Assembly: GCF_008107625.1 (NCBI RefSeq)
Contig: NZ_SDKK01000001.1
Coordinates: forward strand, 63,686-127,685
Direction of reading: 5' to 3'
DNA from: Zoogloea oleivorans
GTDB lineage: Bacteria > Pseudomonadota > Gammaproteobacteria > Burkholderiales > Rhodocyclaceae
DNA length: 64,000 nt
Below the pieces are notes generated by a model, which was not told the origin of the DNA, did not search any database, and saw only the letters and a program-made list of their open reading frames with translations. Below are positions 1 through 9,971 of this stretch, piece after piece. Made by a program: the position numbers and the translations under genes. Position 1 is the stretch's first letter. Each line of letters starts with the position of its first letter.

Positions 1-80
1 CAAGCTGGCGAGGGTGCGCGTTTTTGGTAGAATGCGGGGGTTTTTGAATTCACCCGCACAATCTGGGAAGGAGTTAGCAC

Positions 81-320
81 ATGGAAAATATTGAACAGCG
101 CGTCAAGAAAATCGTTGCCGAACAACTCGGCGTTAACGAATCCGAAATCAAGACTGACTCGTCCTTCGTGGACGATCTGGGCGCCGACTCCCTCGATACC
201 GTCGAGCTGGTGATGGCCCTGGAAGAAGAGTTCGAGTGCGAAATCCCTGACGAAGAAGCTGAAAAGATCACCAGCGTTCAGCAGGCGATCGACTACGTCT
301 CCGCCCATCTCAAGAAGTAA
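81..320 (+). CDS. acpP: Acyl carrier protein
   Basis: A 79-residue acidic protein that carries growing acyl chains on a 4'-phosphopantetheine arm during fatty-acid synthesis in the cytoplasm. The attachment site is Ser37 in the GADSLD motif, and length and sequence are typical of bacterial ACP. The ATG follows a strong GGAAGGAG Shine-Dalgarno. A TAGAAT box at 28-33 could be a -10 element, but no convincing -35 is visible, so transcription may come from an upstream fab gene outside the window. fabF follows 17 nt downstream, the usual acpP-fabF pair, and its AcpS activator is encoded at 14232. Confidence 0.98.
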   Translation: MENIEQRVKKIVAEQLGVNESEIKTDSSFVDDLGADSLDTVELVMALEEEFECEIPDEEAEKITSVQQAIDYVSAHLKK

Positions 321-337
321 GACTCCCGGAGCCTGCC

Positions 338-1573
338 TTGACCCGTCGTAGAGTCGTTGTAACCGGCCTTGGCGTTATTTCGCCGGTCGGTAATACTGTG
401 CCTGAAGCTTGGGACGCCATTCTCAATGGTCGTTCCGGCATCGGTGAGATAACCCGCTTTGATACTTCCTCCTTCCCGGTGAAGATTGCCGGTGAGGTGA
501 AGGGCTTTGACATTGGCGCCTATCTGTCGCCGAAAGAAGCTCGCCGTATGGATGGCTTCATCCACTACGGCATCGCTGCCGGCATCCAGGCCTTTCGCGA
601 CTCGGGGATCGAGGTGACAGAAGCCAATGCCCATCGGATCGGTGTCAACATCGGTTCGGGCATTGGTGGTCTGCCGATGATCGAGGGAACCCATGACGAT
701 TTCCTCGCCGGTGGTCCGCGCAAGATTTCCCCCTTCTTTATTCCCGGCACGATCATCAACATGATCTCCGGCAATCTGTCGATCATGTTCGGTCTCAAGG
801 GGCCCAACCTGGCCGTGGTGACGGCCTGTACCACGGGTCTGCACGCGATCGGCATGAGCGCCCGGATGATCGAGTACGGCGATGCCGACATGATGGTGTG
901 TGGCGGTTCCGAATCCACGGTGACTCCGCTGGCGGTTGGTGGCTTTGCTTCGGCCAAGGCGCTGTCTACCCGCAACGATGATCCGGCTACGGCCAGCCGT
1001 CCGTGGGACAAGGGCCGTGACGGCTTTGTTCTGGGCGAAGGCGCTGGCGTGCTGGTGCTCGAAGAGTACGAGCATGCGGTCAAGCGTGGCGCCCGCATCT
1101 ATGCCGAGATTTCCGGTTTCGGCATGAGTGGTGATGCCTACCACATGACCGCACCGGATACTGACGGCCCCCGTCGCAGCATGGTCAATGCGCTGAAGAA
1201 TGCCGGCGTCAATCCGGACGAGGTTCAGTATCTCAACGCACACGGCACCTCCACGCCGCTGGGCGACAAGAACGAAACCGAGGCGATCAAGCTGGCTTTC
1301 GGTGCCGATGTGGCCAAGTCGCTGGTGGTTAACTCCACCAAGTCGATGACCGGTCACCTGCTTGGTGGTGCCGGTGGTCTCGAGTCTGTGGTTACGGCTC
1401 TGGCGATTTATCACCAGGTCTCCCCGCCGACGATCAATATCTTCGATCAGGACCCTGAGTGCGATCTGGATTACTGCGCAAACGTGGCGCGTCCGATGAA
1501 GATCGACATCGCAATGAAGAACAATTTCGGCTTCGGTGGCACCAACGGTACGCTGGTGTTCCGCAAGCTCTGA
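338..1573 (+). CDS. fabF: 3-oxoacyl-ACP synthase II
   Basis: Beta-ketoacyl-ACP synthase II (KAS II) condenses malonyl-ACP with acyl-ACP to elongate fatty acids. The 411 residues match the family length. The nucleophile Cys164 is in VVTACTTG, and the two catalytic histidines are in NAHGTSTPLGD and KSMTGHLLGG. The start is a TTG at 338; the protein begins MTRRRVVVTGLG exactly where family members begin, so the rare start is credible. It is cotranscribed with acpP. Confidence 0.97.
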   Translation: MTRRRVVVTGLGVISPVGNTVPEAWDAILNGRSGIGEITRFDTSSFPVKIAGEVKGFDIGAYLSPKEARRMDGFIHYGIAAGIQAFRDSGIEVTEANAHRIGVNIGSGIGGLPMIEGTHDDFLAGGPRKISPFFIPGTIINMISGNLSIMFGLKGPNLAVVTACTTGLHAIGMSARMIEYGDADMMVCGGSESTVTPLAVGGFASAKALSTRNDDPATASRPWDKGRDGFVLGEGAGVLVLEEYEHAVKRGARIYAEISGFGMSGDAYHMTAPDTDGPRRSMVNALKNAGVNPDEVQYLNAHGTSTPLGDKNETEAIKLAFGADVAKSLVVNSTKSMTGHLLGGAGGLESVVTALAIYHQVSPPTINIFDQDPECDLDYCANVARPMKIDIAMKNNFGFGGTNGTLVFRKL

Positions 1574-1603
1574 CGAGGCGGATTGCACGGAGGGCCGTGC
1601 TTC

Positions 1604-2038
1604 GTGATCGTTATTGAATTAAAGCCGTCGCGGCTGCTTCCGGTCATTTTGACCGGGTTGCATGTCGCGGCGGCTTTTTCATTTGTGCTGGGGTTTGGCT
1701 GGAGCTGGCAGGCCACATCGGCGATGGGCTTGTTGGCGCTGTCGCTGGTTCACGCATGGCATTTGGCCCGGCGAGGGGGCGGTCGGCTGGGGCTTGCGGA
1801 GGAGGGTGTCCTGGTGCTGGAGCCGGATGGCGGTCGCCGTGAAGTGCTGGTCATCCCGCAGCCGTCCACTGTGGTGTTCCCGTGGGCGATCTGGCTGGCC
1901 TGGCGTGAAGAGGATGTGGCCCGGCGGGGTGTACTGCTGATTCTGCGCGACCAGTTGTCGCCTGCTGCCTGGCGTGAACTCCAGGTCTGGGCCCGCTTGA
2001 GGGCCCGGCCGCAAGCTGCCGGGCCCGGGCAGGCTTAG
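1604..2038 (+). CDS. YgfX-like inner-membrane protein (DUF1434)
   Basis: A small protein of about 144 residues with two adjacent hydrophobic segments near the N-terminus ([19 protein letters not shown] and a following stretch) and a short hydrophilic C-terminal domain containing [12 protein letters not shown]. This layout and its place beside nadB/rpoE match the YgfX/DUF1434 family; in E. coli YgfX (CptA) is tied to FtsZ/MreB inhibition, but that role is not established for betaproteobacteria. GTG at 1604 has GGAGGG upstream and is preferred; a TTG at 1583 is possible. The 3' end overlaps nadB tail-to-tail by 4 nt. Confidence 0.7.
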   Translation: MIVIELKPSRLLPVILTGLHVAAAFSFVLGFGWSWQATSAMGLLALSLVHAWHLARRGGGRLGLAEEGVLVLEPDGGRREVLVIPQPSTVVFPWAIWLAWREEDVARRGVLLILRDQLSPAAWRELQVWARLRARPQAAGPGQA

Positions 2039-3639
2039 ATGCCGGTGTTGCGGCTGGGACGAATCACTGTGTCCCGAGCCTTGGGCAGTGTTTCGGGGTA
2101 GTCACGGCTGAAGTGGAGTCCGCGGCTTTCCTTGCGCTTGAGGGCGCTGCGGACGATCAGGTCGGCGGTTACAACCAGGTTGCGCAGCTCGATCAGATCG
2201 TTCGACACCCGGAAGTTGCTGTAGAACTCTTCGATTTCCCGGGCCAGCAGGCGGATGCGGTGCTGGGCGCGCTGCAGGCGCTTGTTGGTGCGCACGATGC
2301 CGACGTAGTCCCACATGAAGCGGCGCAGCTCGTCCCAGTTATGGGAGATCACGATGGCTTCGTCGGAGTCGGTGACCCGGCTTTCATCCCACTGGGGCAG
2401 GTTGTCGGCCAGTGGGCGGGTGGTGGCCAGGATGTCGTTGGCAGCCGCTTCGCCGAATACGAGGCATTCGAGCAGGGAGTTGCTGGCCAGGCGGTTGGCG
2501 CCGTGGAGGCCGGTGCACGCGGTTTCGCCGATTGCGTAGAGGCCGGGCACGTCGGTGCGGGCGCGCAGGTCGGTAACGATGCCTCCACAGGAAAAATGGG
2601 CGGCCGGCACAACCGGAATCGGCTGGTGGGTGATGTCGATACCCAGCTCCAGGCAGCGGGCCAGGATGTTGGGAAAGTGCTCTTTGAGGAAGTCGGCTGG
2701 CTTGTGGCTGATGTCGAGGAAGACGCAGTCGAGGCCGTGCTTCTTCATTTCAAAGTCAATGGCCCGGGCAACCACGTCGCGAGGCGCGAGTTCTTCGCGG
2801 CTGTCGTGTCCCGGCATGAAACGGGTGCCATCCGGGAGGCGCAGTAGTCCGCCTTCGCCCCGCACCGCTTCGGAAATCAGAAAGGACTTGGCCTGCGGGT
2901 GGTACAGGCAGGTCGGGTGGAACTGGATGAACTCCATGTTCGCAACCCGGCAGCCGGCTCGCCAGGCCATGGCGACGCCGTCACCCGTGGCGGTGTCCGG
3001 ATTGGTGGTGTACAGGTAGACCTTGCAGGTGCCGCCGGTCGCCAGCACCGTGTGGCGGGCGGCAAAGGTGCGCACTTCGTCGTTGACGATGTCGAGCACG
3101 TAGGCCCCGAGGCAGCCTTCTTCGGGTTGGCCGACTTTGGCGCCGGTGATCAGGTCGACCGCAATGTGCTGTTCGAAGACGGTGATGCCAGGGTGGGCGC
3201 GGACCTGCTCGGTGAGCGTGGCCTGTACGGCGGCGCCGGTGGCGTCTGCTGCGTGGATGATGCGTCGGTGACCGTGTCCGCCTTCGCGAGTCAGGTGGTA
3301 GCCCGTGGGTGAGCTGGCATCGCCGGTGAAGGGAACGCCGTGATCGATCAGCCAGCGGATGGCGCGGGGGGCGTTCTCAATGACGAAACGGGTGGTTTCA
3401 TCGGAGCACAGGCCGGCGCCGGCCGTGTGGGTGTCTGCCACGTGGGCTTCGGTGCTGTCTGCCGGATCGAGCACGGCGGCGATTCCGCCCTGGGCCCAGG
3501 CACTGGCGCTGTCCTCCAGGCTTCGCTTGGTAACAATGGCAACCTTGAGTTTGTCTGCGAGGCGCAGCGCAAGGGACTGTCCGGCAAGGCCACTGCCAAG
3601 GATGAGGACATCAAAAGCGGTCACTTCGAGGGTTGCCAC
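2035..3639 (-). CDS. nadB: L-aspartate oxidase
   Basis: This FAD enzyme oxidises L-aspartate to iminoaspartate, the first step of de novo NAD synthesis. The 534 residues are normal for the family. The N-terminal dinucleotide-binding motif is [11 protein letters not shown]. Succinate-dehydrogenase-like flavoprotein features include the Gly-rich [10 protein letters not shown] region and the FSCGGI segment near residue 350. It is encoded opposite to rpoE, with about 200 nt of shared upstream region. Partner nadA/nadC genes are not in the window. Confidence 0.96.
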   Translation of the reverse strand: MATLEVTAFDVLILGSGLAGQSLALRLADKLKVAIVTKRSLEDSASAWAQGGIAAVLDPADSTEAHVADTHTAGAGLCSDETTRFVIENAPRAIRWLIDHGVPFTGDASSPTGYHLTREGGHGHRRIIHAADATGAAVQATLTEQVRAHPGITVFEQHIAVDLITGAKVGQPEEGCLGAYVLDIVNDEVRTFAARHTVLATGGTCKVYLYTTNPDTATGDGVAMAWRAGCRVANMEFIQFHPTCLYHPQAKSFLISEAVRGEGGLLRLPDGTRFMPGHDSREELAPRDVVARAIDFEMKKHGLDCVFLDISHKPADFLKEHFPNILARCLELGIDITHQPIPVVPAAHFSCGGIVTDLRARTDVPGLYAIGETACTGLHGANRLASNSLLECLVFGEAAANDILATTRPLADNLPQWDESRVTDSDEAIVISHNWDELRRFMWDYVGIVRTNKRLQRAQHRIRLLAREIEEFYSNFRVSNDLIELRNLVVTADLIVRSALKRKESRGLHFSRDYPETLPKARDTVIRPSRNTGI

Positions 3640-3746
3640 AGAGGGCGATATTGGGGAGGGGCGACTATAGCATGGGGTGTTCCCGCTGCCGAAGCCTGCA
3701 AAACCCTTTGCGCGACTGAACTATACGGCGATGGGGGGGTCTAGCA

Positions 3747-3775
3747 GGTACTTTGGAAAGGATTGACGGGCTCTC
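3747..3775 (+). promoter_or_regulatory. Possible sigma-E-type promoter of rpoE
   Basis: GGTACTT at 3747-3753 resembles the sigma-E -35 consensus GGAACTT. A TCTC at 3772 lies where a TCTGA-like -10 would be, though the spacing of 18 is slightly long. Autoregulation of rpoE by sigma-E is well known in proteobacteria. The match is imperfect and the call is tentative. Confidence 0.25.
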
Positions 3776-3840
3776 GGGGTATACTCCGTGGTCTGTGGCC
3801 GTCCGGGCCACGACAACAAAGGTATATACGTTCCCCGACC

Positions 3841-4440
3841 ATGAGCGATCGCGAAATTGACCAACTGTTGGTCGAGCGTGTCCAGCGCGGTGACAAACAG
3901 GCATTTGGCCTGCTCGTCACGAAGTATCAGCGCAAGCTCGGCCGACTGTTGTCGAGATTGATCCGAGATCCTGCCGAAGTGGAGGATGTTGCCCAGGAAA
4001 CGTTCATCAAGGCTTATCGGGCCCTGCCGTCGTTCCGGGGAGACAGCGCTTTTTACACCTGGCTTTACAGGATCGGGATCAATACCGCCAAGAATTACCT
4101 TGTATCCCAGGGCCGCCGAGCGCCCACTACGACCGAATTCGATTCTGAGGAAGCCGAAACCTTTGAGGAGGGAGACCAGCTTCGCGATATCAATACGCCT
4201 GAACGTCTCCTGATGACGAAGCAGATCGGGGAAACGGTGAATGTGGCGATGGAGGCTCTGCCTGAGGAGTTGAGGACAGCGATCGTGCTGCGTGAGATCG
4301 AGGGCCTGAGCTACGAGGAGATCGCCGCGATCATGGAGTGCCCGATCGGTACGGTTCGCTCACGGATTTTCCGTGCGCGGGAAGCAATTTCTGAAAAGCT
4401 CAAGCCGTTGCTCGATACGGCTCCGAACAAGAGGTGGTAA
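3841..4440 (+). CDS. rpoE: RNA polymerase sigma-E factor (RpoE/AlgU)
   Basis: ECF sigma factor for envelope stress. The 199-residue form starting MSDREIDQ is chosen because it aligns with RpoE/AlgU; the reading frame stays open upstream to 3763, but that extension is not like the family. Region 2 is visible as EDVAQETFIKAYRALPSFRG and region 4 as LSYEEIAAIMECPIGTVRSR. It is followed after 4 nt by its anti-sigma factor rseA, then rseB, rseC and mucD, the standard stress-sensing operon. Confidence 0.97.
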   Translation: MSDREIDQLLVERVQRGDKQAFGLLVTKYQRKLGRLLSRLIRDPAEVEDVAQETFIKAYRALPSFRGDSAFYTWLYRIGINTAKNYLVSQGRRAPTTTEFDSEEAETFEEGDQLRDINTPERLLMTKQIGETVNVAMEALPEELRTAIVLREIEGLSYEEIAAIMECPIGTVRSRIFRAREAISEKLKPLLDTAPNKRW

Positions 4441-4444
4441 GACG

Positions 4445-4987
4445 ATGAAAGAGAAGGTTTCTGCCCTGCTGGACGGCGCGCTCGAAGAGCAGGTCTCGTC
4501 CCGGATGCTCGAATCCCTGAAACGGGATGGCGCGCTCCGCCAGAAGTGGGAGAGTTATTGTCTCATTGGGGATGTGCTGCGGGATGAGCAAGTTCTGTCG
4601 TCGGACTTCACCAGCAAGGTGATGTTGTGTCTGGAGGATGAGCCTACGGTTCTGGCGCCGGTCAAGCGGGAGGCGAGTGGCGGATGGGTTCGTCATTTCA
4701 TGCCGATCGCGGCTTCCGTGATGGGGGTTGCGGCGGTGGGCTGGGTGGCGATGGCGCTGAATGGTGCTGATCCGCAAAACCTGCTGGTGGCACGGGCCAA
4801 GACGCCTGCCGTTGCCGTGGCGGCGGTGGATCCTTCCAGGATTGCCCGGGTGGCGGCCGTCTCCGCAGAGCCCTCCGAGCGCGAATACCTGTTTGCCCAT
4901 CAGGCGATGGCGCCATCGGCCGCGATGCCGGGTGTTGCGCTCTACGTTCGGACCGTTTCGGATAGCCGCGTGGCCGGCGAGCGATGA
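4445..4987 (+). CDS. rseA: Anti-sigma-E factor RseA/MucA
   Basis: A 180-residue single-pass membrane protein that holds sigma-E inactive. The N-terminal cytoplasmic anti-sigma domain (MKEKVSALLDGALEE, then YCLIGDVLRDE) is followed by one membrane span near residues 87-107 (FMPIAASVMGVAAVGWVAMA) and a periplasmic tail. The family is degraded stepwise by DegS- and RseP-type proteases, releasing RpoE. The ATG at 4445 is taken because the longer frame overlaps rpoE. The stop overlaps the rseB start (ATGA), so the two are probably translationally coupled. Confidence 0.92.
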   Translation: MKEKVSALLDGALEEQVSSRMLESLKRDGALRQKWESYCLIGDVLRDEQVLSSDFTSKVMLCLEDEPTVLAPVKREASGGWVRHFMPIAASVMGVAAVGWVAMALNGADPQNLLVARAKTPAVAVAAVDPSRIARVAAVSAEPSEREYLFAHQAMAPSAAMPGVALYVRTVSDSRVAGER

Positions 4988-5949
4988 AGCGTTTTTTCTG
5001 CTTTGTGGCGGTCTTGTTTGCCTCGTGTGGGTCGGCTCTGGCGCAGGTGCCTACCGATCCGCTGAGCTGGCTCGGAAGAATCTCCAGCGCGGCGCACAAG
5101 CTCAATTACACCGGGACTTTCACCTATCAGAGCGGCAAGAGCGTCGAAACTTCCCGGATTGCTCACCTGGTTGATGCCAACGGGGAATACGAGAGGCTGG
5201 AGGCGCTGGACGGCAGTCCGCGGGAGGTTGTCCGCAACAATGAGGAAGTGCGGTGCTTCCTCCCCGAGCAGAAATTGCTGATTGTCGATCAGTCAGCTGC
5301 CCGGCGCAGCTTTCCGGCCCGTCTGCCCCAGTCTCCCAGCGCGCTTGTCGAGTATTACCGGATCCGCAAGGGGGAAGTGGTCCGGGTGGCCGGAATGGAG
5401 AGCCAGCAGATCATTCTGGAACCCAGGGATGACATGCGATTTGGTCACCAGTTCTGGGCGGATACGGGGTCCGGGCTGCTGCTGCGGGCTCGTTTGATCG
5501 GCGAGAAAGGTGAGAGTGTTGAACAGTTCACCTTCACCGAGGTCCAGGTTGGCGCCCCTTTCGACAAGGAAAAGGTCAAGCCCCACTTCGTGCCCGGGGC
5601 GGACTGGAAGGTGGTCAATGCGCGTGGCAGTGATGTGAAGGTCGAAGATACCGGCTGGGTGTTCAGGAATACGATTCCCGGCTTTCGTCAGGTGGTTTCC
5701 GTCGTGCGTCAGGCTCGCAAGGAGCGCGGTGAGGCCTATCACGTGGTTTTCTCCGACGGTCTGGCGGCGATTTCGGTTTTTATCGAGCCGATGCCTGCCA
5801 GGGGCAATGTCCAGAGCGGTCTGAGTTCGTCGGGCGCCTTTAACATCTTCCGCCGCGCGGTGGCCGATCACCTGATCACTGTGTTGGGTGAAGTGCCGTC
5901 CCAGGCTCTTGTCAGGATTGCCGATGGCGTGGAGATGCGGAAGCGTTGA
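4984..5949 (+). CDS. rseB: Sigma-E regulatory protein RseB/MucB
   Basis: A 321-residue periplasmic protein with a clear signal peptide (MKRFFCFVAVLFASCGSALAQ). The MucB/RseB N-terminal domain begins at DPLSWLGRISSAAHKLNYTGTF, and a C-terminal domain follows that contacts RseA. In the family it protects RseA from proteolysis and senses mislocalised lipopolysaccharide. It overlaps rseA by 4 nt and rseC by 1 nt. Confidence 0.94.
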   Translation: MKRFFCFVAVLFASCGSALAQVPTDPLSWLGRISSAAHKLNYTGTFTYQSGKSVETSRIAHLVDANGEYERLEALDGSPREVVRNNEEVRCFLPEQKLLIVDQSAARRSFPARLPQSPSALVEYYRIRKGEVVRVAGMESQQIILEPRDDMRFGHQFWADTGSGLLLRARLIGEKGESVEQFTFTEVQVGAPFDKEKVKPHFVPGADWKVVNARGSDVKVEDTGWVFRNTIPGFRQVVSVVRQARKERGEAYHVVFSDGLAAISVFIEPMPARGNVQSGLSSSGAFNIFRRAVADHLITVLGEVPSQALVRIADGVEMRKR

Positions 5950-6407
5950 TGCGGGTCAATGGTGTGGTGCAGCGGATTGAAGACGGTTATGCCTGGGTGG
6001 ACGTGTCTGTCGCCCAGGGGTGTGGGCGTTGTCAGGAGCCGGGTGGCTGCGGTGGCGTGAATATCGCGAAACCTTTTGGCTCCAGCAGCCGGGCTGTGCG
6101 GGTACGCAACGAGATCAACGCCCGTCCCGGCGAGCAGGTGGGGGTTGTGGTCGAGGAGGGGGTTCCCTTGAGGGGGGCCCTGTTTGCGTATGCGTTTCCT
6201 GTGCTGGGCCTGATTGCGGGCGCAGCGCTGGGGACGGCCGTGGCGTCGGCCGACAGCGTTGATCTGTCGGCGACCATTGGCGCGGTGGCCGGTTGCCTGG
6301 CGGCTATTTTGCTCGGGCGCGGTCGTACAGGATGGGCGAAGAGTGCCGAGCTGCCCTTGCGGCTTGAAAAGGGTGCCGTTTCTGCAGGTGGGGAGTGCGG
6401 ACGATGA
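5949..6407 (+). CDS. rseC: SoxR-reducing/sigma-E positive regulator RseC
   Basis: A protein of about 152 residues with a Cys-rich N-terminal segment (GCGRCQEPGGCGG) and two hydrophobic spans near residues 75-120, the usual RseC/MucC layout of an inner-membrane protein with a cytoplasmic Cys cluster. Its role in sigma-E control and SoxR reduction is known from enterobacteria and is only inferred here. A TTG directly precedes the ATG at 5949; either could start translation. It overlaps mucD by 4 nt. Confidence 0.9.
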   Translation: MRVNGVVQRIEDGYAWVDVSVAQGCGRCQEPGGCGGVNIAKPFGSSSRAVRVRNEINARPGEQVGVVVEEGVPLRGALFAYAFPVLGLIAGAALGTAVASADSVDLSATIGAVAGCLAAILLGRGRTGWAKSAELPLRLEKGAVSAGGECGR

Positions 6408-7837
6408 TGGCTTTCGTGCGTGCTTTACGTATTGCTGCCCTGTGCGGCCTGTGTGTCTCGCTGCTCTCGTCCCTGCCCGTTTGGGCGCGGGATTTGCCGG
6501 ACTTTGCCGATCTTGCCGATCGCTCTGGCATGGCAGTCGTGAACATCAGTACGACCCAGTCCGGCAAGCAGGGCCGTTCCGGTGTGCCGAGTCTGGAAGA
6601 AGACGATCCGATGTTCGACTTTTTCCGGCGTTTCGTGCCGCGCACTCCGGGGGCGCCCCGCATGGAGCCGGACAATCGCTCGCTGGGTTCCGGCTTTATC
6701 GTCTCGGCCGACGGCTATGTGCTGACCAATGCCCACGTGGTTGATGGCGCCGATGAAATCATCGTCAAACTCACCGACAAGCGGGAGTTTCGGGCGCGCC
6801 TTATGGGCACGGATGCACGCAGTGATGTGGCGCTGCTCAAAATTGATGCGGCCGGTCTGCCCAAAGTCAGTCTGGGTGATCCGGCAAAGCTGCGTGTCGG
6901 TGACTGGGTCATGGCCATCGGTTCTCCGTTCGGTTTTGAGAACTCGGTGACTGCCGGTATTGTCAGCGCCAAGGGGCGTTCCCTGCCCCAGGAAAATTTT
7001 GTGCCCTTCATCCAGACGGACGTGGCGATCAATCCCGGTAACTCGGGGGGACCCCTGTTCAACATGAAGGGTGAAGTGGTGGGCATCAATTCCCAGATCT
7101 ACAGCCGTACTGGCGGGTTCATGGGACTCTCGTTTGCGATTCCCATCGATGTGGCCATGGAGGTTCAAAGCCAGCTCCGCAGCAGTGGTCGGGTCCAGCG
7201 CGGGCGGATCGGCGTGGCCATCCAGGAAGTGTCGCGGGAGCTTGCTGACAGTTTCACGCTGGGCAAGCCGGTGGGGGCGTTGGTCAGTTCGGTGGAGAAG
7301 GGCAGTCCGGCCGACAAGGCGGGGATTGAGCAGGGCGACATCATCCTGCGCTTCGACAATCGTCCGGTGACTGTTTCGGGAGACTTGCCGCGAATCGTCG
7401 GCAGTACGCGACCGGGCAGCAAGGTGTCGCTCCAGGTGTGGCGCAAGGCAGCGCTGAAGGATCTGGCGGTCGTGGTGGCGGAGTTGCCTGAAGAGAAGGT
7501 GCGCAAGACTGCGGCCAGGCTGAGTCGGCCCGACGCCTCGCCCAACAAGCTGGGCATCCTGGTCGTCGAGCCTACGTTCGAGCAGCGACGGGATGGGCGC
7601 TTTGCCTCCGGCGGGGTGGTGGTGGATGCGGTGCGCAGTGCCTCTGCAAAGGCATCGGAGATCCAGTCAGGCGATGCCATTCTGGCACTGGTGAGCAAGG
7701 GGGTGCGCACGGATATTCGTGGCGTGGATCAGTTCAATCGCCTGGTGGCCGGGCTGGATGTCGGGCAGACGGTTACCCTGCTGGTCCTGCGTGGCGATCT
7801 GCAGACTTTTGTGCCCCTCCGAACCCTTGAGCGCTGA
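6404..7837 (+). CDS. mucD: Periplasmic serine protease MucD/DegP (Do family)
   Basis: A periplasmic trypsin-like protease and chaperone. After a signal peptide ending near VWARDLPDF come the catalytic triad motifs TNAHVVDG (His), SDVALLKID (Asp) and GNSGGPLF (Ser), then two PDZ domains; the first contains VSSVEKGSPADKAGIEQGD. The ATG at 6404 overlaps the rseC stop and is preferred over an upstream GTG at 6395. As the last gene of the rpoE cluster it removes misfolded envelope proteins. About 477 residues, normal for the family. Confidence 0.96.
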   Translation: MMAFVRALRIAALCGLCVSLLSSLPVWARDLPDFADLADRSGMAVVNISTTQSGKQGRSGVPSLEEDDPMFDFFRRFVPRTPGAPRMEPDNRSLGSGFIVSADGYVLTNAHVVDGADEIIVKLTDKREFRARLMGTDARSDVALLKIDAAGLPKVSLGDPAKLRVGDWVMAIGSPFGFENSVTAGIVSAKGRSLPQENFVPFIQTDVAINPGNSGGPLFNMKGEVVGINSQIYSRTGGFMGLSFAIPIDVAMEVQSQLRSSGRVQRGRIGVAIQEVSRELADSFTLGKPVGALVSSVEKGSPADKAGIEQGDIILRFDNRPVTVSGDLPRIVGSTRPGSKVSLQVWRKAALKDLAVVVAELPEEKVRKTAARLSRPDASPNKLGILVVEPTFEQRRDGRFASGGVVVDAVRSASAKASEIQSGDAILALVSKGVRTDIRGVDQFNRLVAGLDVGQTVTLLVLRGDLQTFVPLRTLER

Positions 7838-8078
7838 ACGCCAACTGACCGTGTTGAGCCGGGAATGGTGCCATTTGTGCCATGACCTGCTGGATGCGCT
7901 TGCGCCCCTGCAGCAAGAGCTCGGTTTTACTGTGGATGTGCTGGATGTGGATGCGTTTCCGGAACTGGAAGCGCTATGGAGTGAAAAGGTGCCGGTCGTG
8001 CTGGCCGGAGAAACAGAAATCTGTCATTACTTCCTCGACGAAATCGCTGTCCGTGCTCATTTTCAGCGTATCGGTTAG
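7827..8078 (+). CDS. Glutaredoxin-like thiol protein (DUF836)
   Basis: A short thioredoxin-fold protein of about 83 residues. The redox motif CHLC lies just after the first beta strand ([14 protein letters not shown]), and KVPVVLAG supplies the cis-proline region, as in the glutaredoxin-like DUF836 family. The start is uncertain: TTG 7827 overlaps mucD by 11 nt, GTG 7851 does not. It sits between mucD and lepA, its usual place in betaproteobacteria. Its substrate is unknown. Confidence 0.8.
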   Translation: MSAERQLTVLSREWCHLCHDLLDALAPLQQELGFTVDVLDVDAFPELEALWSEKVPVVLAGETEICHYFLDEIAVRAHFQRIG

Positions 8079-8113
8079 AATGCAAGTCTTTGCCAGGCAA
8101 ACAAAATTTATCA

Positions 8114-8136
8114 GGGTGCCCTCCGGCACCCTTTTT
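8114..8136 (+). terminator. GC hairpin with T-run just before lepA
   Basis: GGGTGCC at 8114-8120 and GGCACCC at 8125-8131 form a perfect 7-bp stem with a CTCC loop, followed by TTTTT (8132-8136). It has the full form of an intrinsic terminator for the mucD-glutaredoxin operon, yet ends one base before the lepA ATG. Either lepA is transcribed past it or it acts as a leader hairpin for lepA. A TAGAAT box at 8076-8081 could serve a lepA promoter upstream of it. Confidence 0.65.
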
Positions 8137-8137
8137 C

Positions 8138-9940
8138 ATGGCCCAAATGCAACACATCAGAAACTTTTCGATTATTGCCCACATCGACCACGGTAAATCT
8201 ACCCTGGCCGACCGGATCATCCAGCTGTGCGGAGGCCTCTCCGCTCGCGAGATGGAATCCCAGGTGCTGGATTCGATGGACATCGAGCGTGAGCGCGGTA
8301 TCACCATCAAGGCCCAGACGGCTGCGCTGAGTTACCGCGCCCGCGATGGCCAGGTCTACAACCTCAATCTGATCGACACTCCGGGGCACGTGGACTTCTC
8401 GTATGAAGTCTCCCGATCGCTGGCGGCCTGCGAAGGCGGCCTGCTGGTCGTCGATGCATCCCAGGGCGTCGAGGCGCAGACCGTAGCCAACTGCTACACG
8501 GCGCTGGAACAGGGCGTCGAGGTGGTGCCGGTCCTCAACAAGATGGATTTGCCCCAGGCCAATCCGGAGGGAGCCCGCCAGGAAATCGAGGACGTGATCG
8601 GCATTGATGCGACCGACGCGATTCCCTGTTCGGCCAAGACCGGCATGGGCGTCGAGGACATCCTTGAAGCGGTCATCGCGCGCATTCCGGCGCCCAAGGG
8701 GGATCCGGATGGCCCGTTGAAGGCGCTGATCATCGACTCCTGGTTCGACAACTACGTTGGCGTGGTGATGCTCGTCCGGGTTGTCGATGGCACGCTCAAG
8801 CCCAAGGACAGGATCATGTTCATGTCCACCGGCGTGCAGCAGTTGTGCGAGCAGGTCGGCGTGTTCACTCCCAAGTCCCAGCAGCGGGAAACCCTGTCGG
8901 CCGGTCAGGTGGGTTTCATCATTGCCGGCATCAAGGAACTCAAGGCGGCCAAGGTGGGTGACACCATCACCCTGGCCAACAAGCCGGCGGTCAAGGCGCT
9001 CGAGGGTTTCAAGGAGATCAAGCCGCAGGTGTTCGCCGGCCTGTATCCGGTGGAATCCAACGAATACGACCAGCTTCGCGAGTCCCTCGAAAAGCTGCGT
9101 CTGAACGATGCCTCGCTGCAGTTTGAGCCGGAAGTATCCCAGGCACTCGGCTTCGGCTTCCGCTGTGGCTTCCTCGGCCTCTTGCACATGGAAATCGTGC
9201 AGGAGCGCCTGGAGCGCGAGTTCGACATGAACCTCATCACCACGGCGCCGACCGTGATCTACGAGGTGCTCATGAAGGACGGGACGGTGGAGCAGATCTC
9301 CAATCCGTCCAAGTTGCCCGACCTGTCGAAGGTGGAGGAGGTGCGCGAGCCGATCATCAAGGCCGTCATCTTCCTGCCGCAGGAATACGTGGGGGCCGTG
9401 ATCACCCTGTGCAACCAGAAGCGTGGTTCGCAGGTGGACATGCTCTATCACGGCCGCCAGGTTCAACTGATCTACGACATGCCCATGAATGAAGTGGTGA
9501 TGGACTTCTTCGACAAGCTGAAGTCCGTGTCGCGGGGCTATGCGTCCCTCGACTACGAGTTCAAGGAATACCGCGCCGCCGATCTGGTGAAGCTCGATGT
9601 GCTGGTGTCCAGCGAGAAGGTCGACGCGCTGTCCATCATCGTGCACCGGGCCAACTCCCAGTATCGTGGTCGTGATCTGGTCGCCAAGCTGCGCGAATTG
9701 ATCCCGCGCCAGATGTTCGATGTGGCGATCCAGGCGGCCATCGGCTCCAATATCGTGGCCCGGGAAACCATCAAGGCCCTGCGCAAGAATGTGTTGGCCA
9801 AGTGTTATGGTGGCGACATTTCGCGGAAGAAGAAGCTCCTCGAGAAGCAGAAAGAGGGCAAGAAGCGCATGAAGCAGGTCGGCAACGTGGAAATTCCGCA
9901 GGAGGCCTTCCTGGCTGTACTGCGGGTGGACGAAAAATGA
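8138..9940 (+). CDS. lepA: Elongation factor 4 (LepA) GTPase
   Basis: A ribosome-associated translational GTPase that acts on stalled or mistranslocated ribosomes. About 600 residues, the family size. The P-loop AHIDHGKST, the DTPGHVDF switch II motif and the NKMD guanine-specificity motif are all present. The C-terminal LepA-specific domain includes [23 protein letters not shown] 8138 or 8147 could start it; neither has a clear Shine-Dalgarno. lepB follows 31 nt downstream, the usual lepA-lepB pair. Confidence 0.97.
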   Translation: MAQMQHIRNFSIIAHIDHGKSTLADRIIQLCGGLSAREMESQVLDSMDIERERGITIKAQTAALSYRARDGQVYNLNLIDTPGHVDFSYEVSRSLAACEGGLLVVDASQGVEAQTVANCYTALEQGVEVVPVLNKMDLPQANPEGARQEIEDVIGIDATDAIPCSAKTGMGVEDILEAVIARIPAPKGDPDGPLKALIIDSWFDNYVGVVMLVRVVDGTLKPKDRIMFMSTGVQQLCEQVGVFTPKSQQRETLSAGQVGFIIAGIKELKAAKVGDTITLANKPAVKALEGFKEIKPQVFAGLYPVESNEYDQLRESLEKLRLNDASLQFEPEVSQALGFGFRCGFLGLLHMEIVQERLEREFDMNLITTAPTVIYEVLMKDGTVEQISNPSKLPDLSKVEEVREPIIKAVIFLPQEYVGAVITLCNQKRGSQVDMLYHGRQVQLIYDMPMNEVVMDFFDKLKSVSRGYASLDYEFKEYRAADLVKLDVLVSSEKVDALSIIVHRANSQYRGRDLVAKLRELIPRQMFDVAIQAAIGSNIVARETIKALRKNVLAKCYGGDISRKKKLLEKQKEGKKRMKQVGNVEIPQEAFLAVLRVDEK

Positions 9941-9971
9941 CCGGCACCAAACTGATAGTAGGGGCGCTCGC

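Noticed and set aside
293-1588. Long minus-strand ORF opposite fabF (431 codons)
   Set aside because: It mirrors the fabF gene in a high-GC genome, has no family resemblance and no ribosome site.
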